39,118 nucleotides of DNA, taken from contig NZ_JBPYCS010000024.1 in NCBI RefSeq assembly GCF_051846935.1, positions 1 to 39,118 on the forward strand, given 5' to 3'. Both the position numbers and the translations under genes were made by a program. The notes below the pieces were generated by a model. It made no database searches. It had not been told where the DNA came from and was given only the letters and a program-made list of their open reading frames with translations. The first letter of the stretch is position 1, and every line of letters starts with the position of its first letter. The DNA is from JBPYCR01 sp051846935 (GTDB lineage: Bacteria > Bacillota > Bacilli > Bacillales > Amphibacillaceae). This document shows, in pieces, positions 7,458 through 16,043 of the stretch.

Positions 7458-8732
7458 ATGGATTATTCACTATATCCTCGTAATGATGTTCTTTGTATTG
7501 ATATGCGTTCTTTTTACGCAAGTGTTGAAGCGGTTAAATTAGGGCTTGACCCTATGAAGGTCATGCTTGCTGTTGTCGGGGATACAAGTCGCCCTGGAAG
7601 TATTGTTTTAGCTGCTTCGCCGATGTTAAAAGAGAAGTATGGAATCAGTAATGTCAGTCGCTTTTTTGAATTACCGAACGATCCGAAAATATATATTGTC
7701 AATGCAAACATGGCCGATTATTTACACACATCCATTGCTATTGTGAAGCTACTCCATCAATATGCTCCCAAGGAAGCCATTCATCCGTATTCGGTTGATG
7801 AAATTTGGGTCACTGTAAACGGACTGCAAAGATTATTTGGAGATCGATGGGAAATTGCAAAACAAATTAAGCGGGATATCCTACAACGCTTTAACTTAAC
7901 TTGTTCGATTGGTATTGGCGACAATAAGTTTCTCGCTAAAGTTGTTATGGATTTGCATGCAAAAAAAGTGGGTATCGCGGAATGCACCTATGAGGATGTA
8001 AAAGAAAAGCTATGGCCTTTCCCTGTCGAATCTATTTGGGGAATCGGCACTCGCATGAAACGTAATTTGAACAACATGGGCATTATAACGCTTGAACAAC
8101 TAGCCAACTATGATCGAACTCGGCTTAAAAAGCGATTTGGTGTTATGGGCGAGCAATTATATTGGCATGCCTGGGGAATTGATTTAAGCCCCGTTTTTGG
8201 TAACTTTTTGAAAACGGAACAAAAAAGCTTTGGACATGGCATTTCTTTATTGCGAGACTACTCCGAATCCGAAGCGCTTATCTGTATTCTCGACCTTTGT
8301 GAAGAAGTGTGTCGTAGAGCACGTTCAAGTCATCAAGCAGGAAAAACTGTTCATCTAGGCATCGTGTATTCAAAAGATACAGGTGGTGGTTTTTCTCGCT
8401 CTCAATCCATGTTGTCACCGACGAACATAACAATGGAAGTATATACTATGTGCTTGCAATTGTTTCAACGCTTTTATGATGGGAAAAGCATGATCAGACG
8501 GGTCTACGTGACATTAACAAACTTAACTAACGAGCAAAATATTCAGTTGCATTTATTTGAAAAAGATACGAAAAAAAATGAGATCGGCTATGTTATGGAC
8601 GCTATTCGTGATAAATACGGAGCAACCGCCCTTTTGCGAGCTTCCAGTTATACAGATGCTGGTATATTGCTCGAGCGTAGCAAAAAAATTGGTGGACATT
8701 ATGCAGAAGCTAAAAACAACGATTCCACGTAG
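7458..8732 (+). CDS. Y-family DNA polymerase, UvrX/YqjW type
   Basis: Translesion polymerase expected to copy past damaged bases after SOS induction. From the ATG at 7458 (aggggtg upstream) the protein has 424 residues. The palm motif VLCIDMRSFYASVEA places the first catalytic Asp at D15, and YSVDEIW at 111-117 gives the second acidic pair D114/E115. A helix-hairpin-helix thumb (around WGIGTRMKRNLNNMGI) and a little-finger domain follow. NIQLHLFE in the C-terminal part fits a beta-clamp binding motif (QLxLF type). Length matches UvrX (about 416). It is divergent from the wyl-yolD pair and shares its SOS control. Confidence 0.92.
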   Translation: MDYSLYPRNDVLCIDMRSFYASVEAVKLGLDPMKVMLAVVGDTSRPGSIVLAASPMLKEKYGISNVSRFFELPNDPKIYIVNANMADYLHTSIAIVKLLHQYAPKEAIHPYSVDEIWVTVNGLQRLFGDRWEIAKQIKRDILQRFNLTCSIGIGDNKFLAKVVMDLHAKKVGIAECTYEDVKEKLWPFPVESIWGIGTRMKRNLNNMGIITLEQLANYDRTRLKKRFGVMGEQLYWHAWGIDLSPVFGNFLKTEQKSFGHGISLLRDYSESEALICILDLCEEVCRRARSSHQAGKTVHLGIVYSKDTGGGFSRSQSMLSPTNITMEVYTMCLQLFQRFYDGKSMIRRVYVTLTNLTNEQNIQLHLFEKDTKKNEIGYVMDAIRDKYGATALLRASSYTDAGILLERSKKIGGHYAEAKNNDST

Positions 8733-8760
8733 ACACTTGTCAACAGTATATTTTAAAAGA

Positions 8761-8797
8761 ACACGCATCGTTCTTTATCGATCGATGCGTGTTTTGC
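8761..8797. terminator. bidirectional terminator between the polymerase gene and tyrS
   Basis: A perfect 10-bp stem (acacgcatcg 8761-8770 with cgatgcgtgt 8783-8792) is followed by ttttgctt on the plus strand and by tcttttaaaa on the minus strand. It ends the two convergent genes. Confidence 0.82.
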
Positions 8798-10063
8798 TTA
8801 ATTAAACCGAATTAAAAAGTATTTTTTTCTACCACGGCGAATAATTGTAAATGTATCCTCGATACGGTCCGTTTCCGAAAGCTGATAATCCAACTGTTGA
8901 TTTCGTTCTCCATTAACGTAAATCGCACCATTTTTAATATCTTCTCGAGCTTGGCGTTTAGACGATGAAATGGAAGCCTCAACAAGCAAATCGACCAGAT
9001 TTATATTTGCTTTGGCAATGGTTTCTGTTGGAACATCTTTAAAACCTTGCTCTATCTCATTAGCAGTTAATTTTTTCAAATCACCACTAAAAAGAGATTC
9101 GGATATTTTGATCGCTTGTTGGAATGCTTGCTCCCCGTGAACAGTTTTTGTCATTTCTTCCGCAAGTCGTTTTTGAGCAACACGATCTCCTGGATTATGA
9201 TCTACTTCTGTTTGCAATGCAGCAAGCTCATCTTGTGCAAGAAAAGTAAAGAAATTTAAAAACTTCATAACGTCTCTGTCATCTGTGTTAAACCAAAATT
9301 GATAAAATTCATACGGTGATGTTTTCTCAGCATCGAGCCAGATCGCTCCACCTGCAGTCTTTCCAAACTTTGTTCCATCTGCTTTTGTAATGAGCGGCAC
9401 CGTTAACCCAAATACCTTTATTTCTTCTTCCCCTTTTGACCGGCGAATAAATTCCATCCCAGCGGTAATATTCCCCCACTGGTCACTTCCACCAATTTGT
9501 AATGTGCAATTTTCTTGTTCGTATAGCTTTAGGAAATCAAGAGATTGCAGGATCATGTAACTAAATTCCGCGTACGTTATCCCCTGTTCAATTCGGCTCG
9601 TCACTGCATCTTTAGCCAACATATAATTAATTCCAAAATGCTTACCCGCATCACGCAAAAAATCGATTGCAGTCATACTCGCCAGCCAGTCATGGTTATT
9701 TCGTGCAACTGCCGCATTAGTGCCATGGTCAAAATTTAACAATCGAGCAAGCTGCTGCTCAATTTTATCACTAAACCCTTTAACAACCGCTGCCGTGTTT
9801 AATGAGCGTTCAGTTGAACGTCCACTCGGATCACCAATCATTCCTGTTCCACCACCGATTAAAGCGATCGGCTTATGTCCCGCCTGTTGGAATCTTTTTA
9901 GCATAGTGATAGGCAATAAATGACCAATATGCAAACTATCTGCAGTTGGATCAAAACCACAGTATAATGTAACTTGATTTTCTTTTAAATGCTTTTCCAA
10001 TCCTTCTCTATCAGTCGTTTGTTGAATCAACCCTCGACGTTCTAAATCTTGTAAAATGTCCAT
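8798..10063 (-). CDS. tyrS: tyrosyl-tRNA synthetase
   Basis: Class I aminoacyl-tRNA synthetase that charges tRNA-Tyr in the cytoplasm, first forming tyrosyl-adenylate. The 421-residue protein has the Rossmann-fold HIGH motif at 45-48 (after CGFDPTADSL), the tyrosine-site stretch QIGGSDQWGNITAG, the KFGKT form of the KMSKS loop near residue 230, and a C-terminal S4 RNA-binding domain (SSKRQAREDIKNGAIYVNG, about 350-370). Length is normal. The start at 10063 has a GGAG-containing site upstream. A tyrosine-specific T-box leader precedes it and controls it by tRNA charging. Confidence 0.98.
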   Translation of the reverse strand: MDILQDLERRGLIQQTTDREGLEKHLKENQVTLYCGFDPTADSLHIGHLLPITMLKRFQQAGHKPIALIGGGTGMIGDPSGRSTERSLNTAAVVKGFSDKIEQQLARLLNFDHGTNAAVARNNHDWLASMTAIDFLRDAGKHFGINYMLAKDAVTSRIEQGITYAEFSYMILQSLDFLKLYEQENCTLQIGGSDQWGNITAGMEFIRRSKGEEEIKVFGLTVPLITKADGTKFGKTAGGAIWLDAEKTSPYEFYQFWFNTDDRDVMKFLNFFTFLAQDELAALQTEVDHNPGDRVAQKRLAEEMTKTVHGEQAFQQAIKISESLFSGDLKKLTANEIEQGFKDVPTETIAKANINLVDLLVEASISSSKRQAREDIKNGAIYVNGERNQQLDYQLSETDRIEDTFTIIRRGRKKYFLIRFN

Positions 10064-10097
10064 TTACTTCGCACTCCGTCCTTTAATATTTAATTTT

Positions 10098-10337
10098 TAA
10101 ACACAAAAAAACCCCGCCCTCTAAAAAGGGACGAGATTACCGCGGTACCACCCTTGTTGCATATACCAATGCCACTTAAATGGTTGGTAACGATGGCTCC
10201 ACCGTTCTCTTTTTTAAAACAAAAAGAAAATGCTCCAGAATTGTAATTCGCCTGCAAATATATATCGGCTCGCACCAACCGCCGACTCTCTTAAACAGTG
10301 ATCTGCAATGCTACTTGAATCCTTCTTCGCATCAATA
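10098..10337 (-). promoter_or_regulatory. tyrosine T-box riboswitch of tyrS
   Basis: Read on the minus strand, the leader has AAGAGAG and GGTTGGTGCGAGCC of stem I, then GCGAATTACAATTC with a UAC (Tyr) specifier codon at 10243-10245, the T-box core AAGGGTGGTACCGCG, and an intrinsic terminator (TCTCGTCC pairing with GGGCGGGG, then a T-run) ending near 10098. Uncharged tRNA-Tyr pairing with specifier and T-box would favour the antiterminator and switch tyrS on. Confidence 0.95.
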
Positions 10338-10343
10338 TATACA

Positions 10344-10377
10344 ATTATATTATATTTTTACCATAATTCATTTTAAA
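10344..10377 (-). promoter_or_regulatory. probable tyrS promoter
   Basis: On the minus strand TTTAAA is followed, after 17 bases, by TATAAT (10349-10354); a second overlapping TATAAT reaches 10344. Transcription would start near 10337, at the 5' end of the T-box leader. Confidence 0.5.
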
Positions 10378-10394
10378 AATCAATTGTTGCCCTT

Positions 10395-10691
10395 GATTGA
10401 GTCAAGTATTTGTGAGTGTTATTTTAAGAAGTTAAAAAACCTCTCTTTGTATTCGTTAATTTTAGTATTGATTCCTACCGACCGCAGTAGATATACACGA
10501 AGACTCCAGCGGGAATAGCAAACGTCTGAAGACCCCGCAGGAAGTCGTTTTCTTCCGAGGAGGCTGAAGCCGTGCCCGCGGAAAGCATCCACCTGCAGTG
10601 AATATCAACGGTGTTATTCATGTGTATATCGTTCGAAGTAAAATTGATCACATATTATCTACTTAGATTCGTGCATCTGTTCCCCCACAAA
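10395..10691 (+). repeat. long dispersed repeat, copy A (with inserted structured core)
   Basis: The first about 105 bases (from gattgagtcaagtattt to gtagatatacac) and the last about 90 bases (aatcaacggtgttattc-like to cccccacaaa) match, in reverse complement, the unit at 28921-29135 with only scattered differences. Between them copy A carries an about 90-base GC-richer core (about 10499-10590) that copy B lacks. Its left end lies about 20 bases from the tyrS promoter. Open frames here are shared by both copies and are not genes. Confidence 0.85.
10499..10590 (-). repeat. structured repeat core E3 inside copy A
   Basis: Read on the minus strand it runs gctttccgcgggcacggct, a hairpin (ggaag 10540-10544 with cttcc 10552-10556), then tttgctattcccgctggagt. 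This is the same plan as E1 and E2 (gctttccgc, GGC.ACG.C, hairpin, TTGCT..TCC.GC.GGAGTC), and matches a repeat type well known across Bacillaceae genomes. Confidence 0.7.
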
Positions 10692-11182
10692 CATTTCCGT
10701 TGCCCTTTTTTGAATGAGTAACGTATTTGTGGGTGGATATATACAATCTTGAAAAACACCTTTTTTGTATAGATTTTTTTCAAGATGCTGCGGCTATTCA
10801 TCATATACGAACCACATATAAAATTACTTATAGCTTTAACTATCGTCACCGTTGCCATTTCTGCGGGCAATGCCTTAACTAAGTGAAGAAGTTTTCCAAC
10901 TTCTTCACTGGATTTTCGGCTGTTGCTTTTCCTGCTCGAGTCTGCGTATATGACAACGGCTATTGATGTAATAAAACCATAGATAGAGTCCGCTTAGTCC
11001 CTTAATACAACCATAAGATTGGTGAGATTACACCTTTACTTATCTCGTTCATAGACTATAATCGCCTTTCGTGGAAGTACCTATTTTCTTACCACCGAAT
11101 AAGTGCGTTACAATAAATCGTTCATATGCTCTCCCACAAACATTTTACGCATACCGCTTTTCTTGTACACGGATAAAATGGA
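10692..11182. repeat. rest of repeat island A: spacer, shared segment and element E2
   Basis: 10734-10796 is about 70% similar to 28720-28785 in the same orientation (shared AAAACACC, TTTTTGTAT, GCTGC). 10849-10959 is the structured element E2. No coding frame with a ribosome binding site is seen before the PBP gene. Confidence 0.6.
10849..10959 (+). repeat. structured repeat element, copy E2
   Basis: Bounded by ccgttg (10849-10854) and caacgg (10954-10959). Inside, gcgggcaatgccttaacta leads into a perfect 12-bp stem (agtgaagaagtt 10882-10893, loop ttcc, aacttcttcact 10898-10909) and then ggattttcggctgttgcttt, nearly identical to E1. The stem differs from that of E1 at several positions on both arms, keeping every pair. 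Confidence 0.78.
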
Positions 11183-11185
11183 TTG

Positions 11186-11194
11186 TGCTATAAT
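11186..11194 (+). promoter_or_regulatory. extended -10 promoter of the PBP gene
   Basis: TGCTATAAT is a perfect extended -10 (TGnTATAAT). No good -35 stands at 17 bases upstream, which is usual for this promoter type. It is 25 bases before the ATG at 11219 with aggagg in between. Confidence 0.6.
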
Positions 11195-11218
11195 AGGAAT
11201 GATTTTAGGAGGTTAACT

Positions 11219-14197
11219 ATGGATATAAAACAATTTTTTCATAAATATATGGAAAAGATAAAGACTGCTTGGAAAAAGGGGATTATACAGCGTTCCTCTC
11301 GGATTACATATGATGTTATTTGGAATGTTATTTTATTTTTCATTATTGTTGGAGCGGTTGGTATTATATTTGCTGGTGGTGTCGGAGCCGGCTATTTTGC
11401 ATCGCTCGTAAAGGACGAGCCAGTACGAAGCTATGAAAGTATGAAAAAAGACATTTATAATTATGAAGAAACTACCAAAATGTATTTCGCCGGTGAAAAG
11501 TATATTGGAGATGTTCGATCGGACCTGCATCGCGAAGAAACATCTTTGGAAAACGTATCAGACACGCTTATTAACGCAGTTATTGCAACGGAAGATGAGT
11601 TTTTTGAAGAACATAATGGAATTGTACCAAAAGCAATTATACGGGCTATTTATCAAGAGGCAACGAATTCAGACACAAAAACAGGTGGAAGTACGCTAAC
11701 ACAGCAGTTAATCAAAAACCAAATTTTAACAAATGAAGTTTCATTCGATCGAAAAGCAAAAGAAATTGTTTTAGCACTGCGTCTCGAAAACTTTTTTGAC
11801 AAAGATGAAATATTAGAAGCATACTTAAATGTTATTCCTTACGGTAGAAATGCATCTGGCGATAATATCGCAGGTATACAGACAGCTGCTAAAGGGGTTT
11901 TTGGCATTTCTGCTAATGAAGTGAATCTACCACAAGCAGCTTATTTAGCTGGTCTACCACAAAGTCCTTCCATGTATACACCATTTGTGAACACAGGAGG
12001 ACTAAAGAGTGAGGAAGGGTTACAACCAGGTATCAATCGAATGAAGTCTGTACTCAAACGGATGTACGATGCCAAGTATATAACAGAGCAAGAATATAAA
12101 GAAGCGTTAGAGTATGACATCACAGCTGATTTCGCAAAAAAACAAGACTCCCCACGCGATAAATATCCGCATCTCGTCAATGCAATTCAAGAAGAAGCGC
12201 AAATAATTTTAATGGAAAAATTGGCGAAAGATAACGGATATACTATGGAAGATTTAAAGGAAAATGAAGATTTAAAAGAACAATATGAAATACTAGCAAA
12301 ACGGGATTTGGCAATGAAAGGATATAACATCCATTCAACCATTGATAAAGAAATCTATGAAGCAATGCAAAAGGTTGCGCAGGAATACCAATTCTATGGA
12401 CCGGATAAAACCGTAACAGTGAAAGATCCTGAAACAGGAAAAACGATTCAAAAGAAAGAGCAGGTTCAAACAGGGGCTTATTTAGTAGACAATAAAACAG
12501 GAAGAACGATAAGCTTTGTCGGTGGTCGAGAGTTTACAGAAGATAATCAAATTAACTATGCATTTAGACAACGACAAATAGGAAGTACAGCTAAACCACT
12601 CGCTGTGTACGCTCCAGCAATGGAAAAAGGAGAAGTACAACCAGGATCTGTTATAGCAGATATCCCAACCTCTTTTAGAGGGCATAGTTTTGGTAACTAT
12701 GGCGGTGGAAATTACGGGCTTGTTTCGGCACGAAAAGCATTAGCAAGCTCTTATAACCGACCTGCTGTTAAAGTATATGACAAAATATTGAACAGCAGAC
12801 CCGCAGAGGAATATTTAGAGAAGATGGGCATTACATCTTTGACAGATATCGATAAAGAATCATATTCAATGGCTTTAGGAGGTATGACATACGGAGCAAC
12901 AGTAGAAGAAACCGTAAATGCATTTTCAACCTTTGGAAACCTTGGACAATTTAAAGATGCCTATATGATTGAAAAGATTACAACAAATGATGGGGAAATT
13001 ATTTACGAGCATGAAGCGGTTGTAGTTGATGTATTTTCTCCACAAACGGCTTATTTAACAATTGACATGATGCGTGATGTCATACGAGCTGGTACCGCAT
13101 TTTATTTAAATTCACAGCTCAAGCATGGTGGGGTTGATTGGGCAGGAAAGACCGGTACGTCGAATGACTATTGGGATGCTTGGTTTATCGGAACGAACCC
13201 GAACGTGACATTCGGTACGTGGATCGGCTACAAAGAACCGAGCTCGATCCAATGCCGCAGCTGTTCTTTAAGTTACAGTAAGCGAAATTTGAAGTTATGG
13301 GCTGAGCTAATAAACGCTGCAGCAGATGTTAATCCCGAATTAATTGCACCAAAAGAACGCTTCAAACAACCTGGAGGACTTGTACGTCGAAGTTATTGTG
13401 CGATTTCAGGTATGTTACCATCTGACCTATGTAAAAAAGCAGGACTTATCCGCACCGACCTATTTAATGCTAAGTTTGTTCCTAAAAAAGTTGATGATAG
13501 CTTAATTGCTGGGAAAGGCGGAGCAACGGTCATCGTTGATGGCAAGGAAGTAATTGCCGGTCCAAATACACCAGATGAGTTTACTGTCGGTGACGGGGTA
13601 GGATTAGAGTTTAACCCAGACTTCATTAAACGGATGGGTTACGATAAACTAGCAGACATTACAATGCTCTTTCCTCGGCAAAACCGGGAGCTGTGGGAGA
13701 AGATTGGCTACTCTGGTATTGATGCCAGTGATGCTGTCAAAGACGATGGTAAAGCGCCAGCTGCACCTAGCACTGTAAACATATCAGGAAATAAATTAGC
13801 TTGGAATAAATCAGGAAACAAAGACGTTGTCGGCTATCGTATTTTTTACAAGCCGGAAAATGGCAATTCCTTTAAATTAATTGGACATACGATCGATACG
13901 ACATATCCAATCTCAACTAATCCAGGAGCATATCATGTAAAGGCAGTTGACTATTTCGGTTTAGAATCAAATGCTTCCAAAGAGGCAATTATTGAAAAGA
14001 AAGAACCTGAAAAAAAGCCGGAACAAAAGGAGCCAGGTAAGAGCCCTGATGAAAATAAAAAGCCAAAAGACGAGGAACAAAAAGGGGATCAGAAAGACGA
14101 GCAAAATAACAATAACGATAAAGGCAACAACGGCAATACAGAAAATAAAGAGAATGATGCAAATAAGGATAAAGATAAGAACGAAGCGGACAATTAA
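11219..14197 (+). CDS. class A penicillin-binding protein (1A family)
   Basis: Bifunctional enzyme that polymerises lipid II into glycan strands and cross-links their peptides outside the membrane. From the ATG at 11219 (ttaggagg upstream) it has 992 residues: a basic cytoplasmic tail, a membrane anchor about 36-65, a GT51 domain about 95-270 with the catalytic Glu in ATEDEFFEEHNG (about E125), and a transpeptidase domain with STAK (S456 nucleophile, K459), SYN (511-513) and KTGT (644-647). A fibronectin type III-like domain follows (about 845-930, ending VKAVDYFGLESNAS). The last about 55 residues are low-complexity Lys/Glu/Asp/Asn. Longer than typical PBP1A because of the FN3 and tail. Monocistronic. 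Confidence 0.95.
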   Translation: MDIKQFFHKYMEKIKTAWKKGIIQRSSRITYDVIWNVILFFIIVGAVGIIFAGGVGAGYFASLVKDEPVRSYESMKKDIYNYEETTKMYFAGEKYIGDVRSDLHREETSLENVSDTLINAVIATEDEFFEEHNGIVPKAIIRAIYQEATNSDTKTGGSTLTQQLIKNQILTNEVSFDRKAKEIVLALRLENFFDKDEILEAYLNVIPYGRNASGDNIAGIQTAAKGVFGISANEVNLPQAAYLAGLPQSPSMYTPFVNTGGLKSEEGLQPGINRMKSVLKRMYDAKYITEQEYKEALEYDITADFAKKQDSPRDKYPHLVNAIQEEAQIILMEKLAKDNGYTMEDLKENEDLKEQYEILAKRDLAMKGYNIHSTIDKEIYEAMQKVAQEYQFYGPDKTVTVKDPETGKTIQKKEQVQTGAYLVDNKTGRTISFVGGREFTEDNQINYAFRQRQIGSTAKPLAVYAPAMEKGEVQPGSVIADIPTSFRGHSFGNYGGGNYGLVSARKALASSYNRPAVKVYDKILNSRPAEEYLEKMGITSLTDIDKESYSMALGGMTYGATVEETVNAFSTFGNLGQFKDAYMIEKITTNDGEIIYEHEAVVVDVFSPQTAYLTIDMMRDVIRAGTAFYLNSQLKHGGVDWAGKTGTSNDYWDAWFIGTNPNVTFGTWIGYKEPSSIQCRSCSLSYSKRNLKLWAELINAAADVNPELIAPKERFKQPGGLVRRSYCAISGMLPSDLCKKAGLIRTDLFNAKFVPKKVDDSLIAGKGGATVIVDGKEVIAGPNTPDEFTVGDGVGLEFNPDFIKRMGYDKLADITMLFPRQNRELWEKIGYSGIDASDAVKDDGKAPAAPSTVNISGNKLAWNKSGNKDVVGYRIFYKPENGNSFKLIGHTIDTTYPISTNPGAYHVKAVDYFGLESNASKEAIIEKKEPEKKPEQKEPGKSPDENKKPKDEEQKGDQKDEQNNNNDKGNNGNTENKENDANKDKDKNEADN

Positions 14198-14220
14198 TGA
14201 AAATAGAGGTTCTTAGTCAA

Positions 14221-14252
14221 AAGGGATGGTATTTTATACCACCCCTTTTTTT
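14221..14252 (+). terminator. intrinsic terminator of the PBP gene
   Basis: aagggatggta (14221-14231) pairs with taccacccctt (14237-14247) along 11 positions with one mismatch, followed by a T-run. It starts 24 bases after the stop codon. Confidence 0.9.
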
Positions 14253-14351
14253 ATGAGCTTGGGACAAATGTGTTTCATCTAAACATAGAAACCGATCAAT
14301 TCGATTTGCTTTATATTTGGCCACCTTTTGGAATACTCAACAAGTAATAGA

Positions 14352-14396
14352 AGCCAAAAAACCCAACGAGCGTTCAAAAAAAACGCTCGTTGGGTT
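14352..14396 (-). terminator. intrinsic terminator of the ccpA-motPS region
   Basis: A perfect 15-bp stem (14360-14374 with 14382-14396) is followed on the minus strand by a run of T. It ends four bases after the motS stop codon. On the plus strand it is also followed by tttt and could back up the PBP terminator. Confidence 0.9.
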
Positions 14397-14399
14397 TTA

Positions 14400-15176
14400 T
14401 TACGTTTCTGGTTCTGTATTTTCTTCCAAAATAACGATTTCTACGCGCCGATTTTGACTCCAATTTGCCGCAGAATCGTTAGGAACGAGCGGTCGCGTAT
14501 CGCCATAACCGGCAACCGAAAATCGTGATTCATCCAAGTCATTTTTATTCATTAAGTAACGTATAACGCTGCCAGCTCTCGCCCCGGACAATTCCCAGTT
14601 CGACGGATACCGATAATTGGAAATCGGCCGATTATCCGTATGTCCTTCTACTTTTACATGATTCGGTATTTTAAGCAATAAAGTGCCAATTTCGTTTAAA
14701 AACGGTTTTCCTGAATCAAGAATTTCTGCTTCTCCAGAATCAAATAAGACCCTTTCTTGCAATACGAGTACTACTCCACGCTCTGTTCTATTAGCGGATA
14801 CGACGTCGTTTAATCCATGCTCATTTAAGAAGTTTTCTACATTATTCATAAGTTGGCTTAACGAATCTTGTTGTTGATCCTTATCCGTAGTGTCTTTTTT
14901 TAGAGTAGGGGTTTGAAATTCATTCGAATTATCCCCTTTCTCCTGATGACTCGAACTTTGCGTTGGATTTTCCATTGGTATGGGAGATGGGTAAAAGTCA
15001 AATATCATCCGATTTCTAAAGGACTCAGAAACTGCTTCAAACTTCACTAAATCGATTTGTGAAAATGAAAATAATAGAATAAAAAAAACGAGAATAAGCG
15101 TGACCATATCGGAGTAGGTAACCATCCACTTAGGAGCACCGCCTTTTTGGGATCTCCTTACTCGTCTACGCCTCAT
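14400..15176 (-). CDS. motS: flagellar stator protein MotS (MotB family)
   Basis: Stator B subunit that couples ion flow to flagellar rotation and anchors the stator to peptidoglycan. The 258-residue protein has a short basic N-terminus, one membrane segment (about 18-42) with the ion-binding Asp at D23 in MVTYSDMVTL, a linker rich in Ser/Asp/Gln, and a C-terminal OmpA-like peptidoglycan-binding domain (about 120-250) with VEGHTDNRPI and WELSGARAG. Its start overlaps the end of motP by 11 bases, implying translational coupling. The position after ccpA is that of the sodium-type MotPS of B. subtilis, so sodium coupling is inferred rather than shown. No other motility genes are in the window. 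Confidence 0.92.
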   Translation of the reverse strand: MRRRRVRRSQKGGAPKWMVTYSDMVTLILVFFILLFSFSQIDLVKFEAVSESFRNRMIFDFYPSPIPMENPTQSSSHQEKGDNSNEFQTPTLKKDTTDKDQQQDSLSQLMNNVENFLNEHGLNDVVSANRTERGVVLVLQERVLFDSGEAEILDSGKPFLNEIGTLLLKIPNHVKVEGHTDNRPISNYRYPSNWELSGARAGSVIRYLMNKNDLDESRFSVAGYGDTRPLVPNDSAANWSQNRRVEIVILEENTEPET

Positions 15177-15984
15177 TTACGTTCTCTCCTACTAGCACGG
15201 ATTGTTCCTCATCATCGGTATTAACTTCACTAGCAAGAAAAGCACTAAGCTTTTCTTCTAAAATCCTCGGGTTTTGACCAGATTGCACACCAATAACCCC
15301 TTCAATAATAATCTGTTTAATAAATACTTCTTCTTCCGTCTTAATTTCTAAATTATTCGCCATTGGTAGAAATACAAGATTCGCTAATACCGTTCCATAT
15401 AGAGTCGTTAATAAAGCGACTGCCATATTTGGCCCAAGACTCGCTGGATCGTCGAGACTCCGAAGCATTAGAACAAGTCCGATTAACGTTCCAATCATCC
15501 CCCAAGCCGGCGCGTACTCCCCGCATTTTTCGATAATCGATCGACCCTTATAGTGCCTTTCCTCCATTGCTGTAATTTCTGCATTCATAATTTCATTAAT
15601 TACTTCTGGCTCAATACCATCAACGGCAAGGAGTATCCCTTTTTTAATAAATTTGTCTTCCACAACGTCTAATTCATTCTCTAACGAAAGAATTCCTTCT
15701 CTTCGTGCTCGTTCAGATAAACGTATAAACAGTCCGATTAATTCGGGCAGACGCTGATCGTTTTTATGGAAGGCCTCTTTCAATACTTTACGAACCAATT
15801 TTAACTGCTCCAGTTTAAAATTAATTAGTAAAGAACCGATCAATCCCCCAATAACAACAAAAATAGAAGCTATATCAAGAAATGATGCCATGCCATCTCT
15901 GCCAGCATTAGATAGAATAGCAAGCATTATCATGATAAAGCCTAATGTAATGCCAATAGGAGTTAATAAGTCTATTTTTCTCAT
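15166..15984 (-). CDS. motP: flagellar stator protein MotP (MotA family)
   Basis: Stator A subunit; with MotS it forms the ion channel that drives the flagellar rotor. The 272-residue protein has four membrane segments (about 5-25, 32-52, 148-170 and 180-205), a cytoplasmic loop rich in charged residues for contact with FliG (about 60-140, including LSERARREG), and the conserved PAWGMIGTLIGLVLML with its proline ahead of the third segment. The start at 15984 follows gggagagg. It lies 59 bases after ccpA on the same strand with no terminator between them, so read-through from ccpA is likely. Confidence 0.93.
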   Translation of the reverse strand: MRKIDLLTPIGITLGFIMIMLAILSNAGRDGMASFLDIASIFVVIGGLIGSLLINFKLEQLKLVRKVLKEAFHKNDQRLPELIGLFIRLSERARREGILSLENELDVVEDKFIKKGILLAVDGIEPEVINEIMNAEITAMEERHYKGRSIIEKCGEYAPAWGMIGTLIGLVLMLRSLDDPASLGPNMAVALLTTLYGTVLANLVFLPMANNLEIKTEEEVFIKQIIIEGVIGVQSGQNPRILEEKLSAFLASEVNTDDEEQSVLVGENVNEA

Positions 15985-16043
15985 GTGCTACCTCTCCCAA
16001 TTTACATATGGTATCAAATATTCGACTACTCAATATATCGGCA

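Noticed and set aside
10180..10518. 112-codon plus-strand frame over the tyrS leader
   Set aside because: It is the antisense of the T-box and continues into dispersed repeat copy A; the same frame recurs in copy B.
10655..10870. Minus-strand frame in the repeat island
   Set aside because: Lies wholly in repeat sequence, no ribosome binding site.
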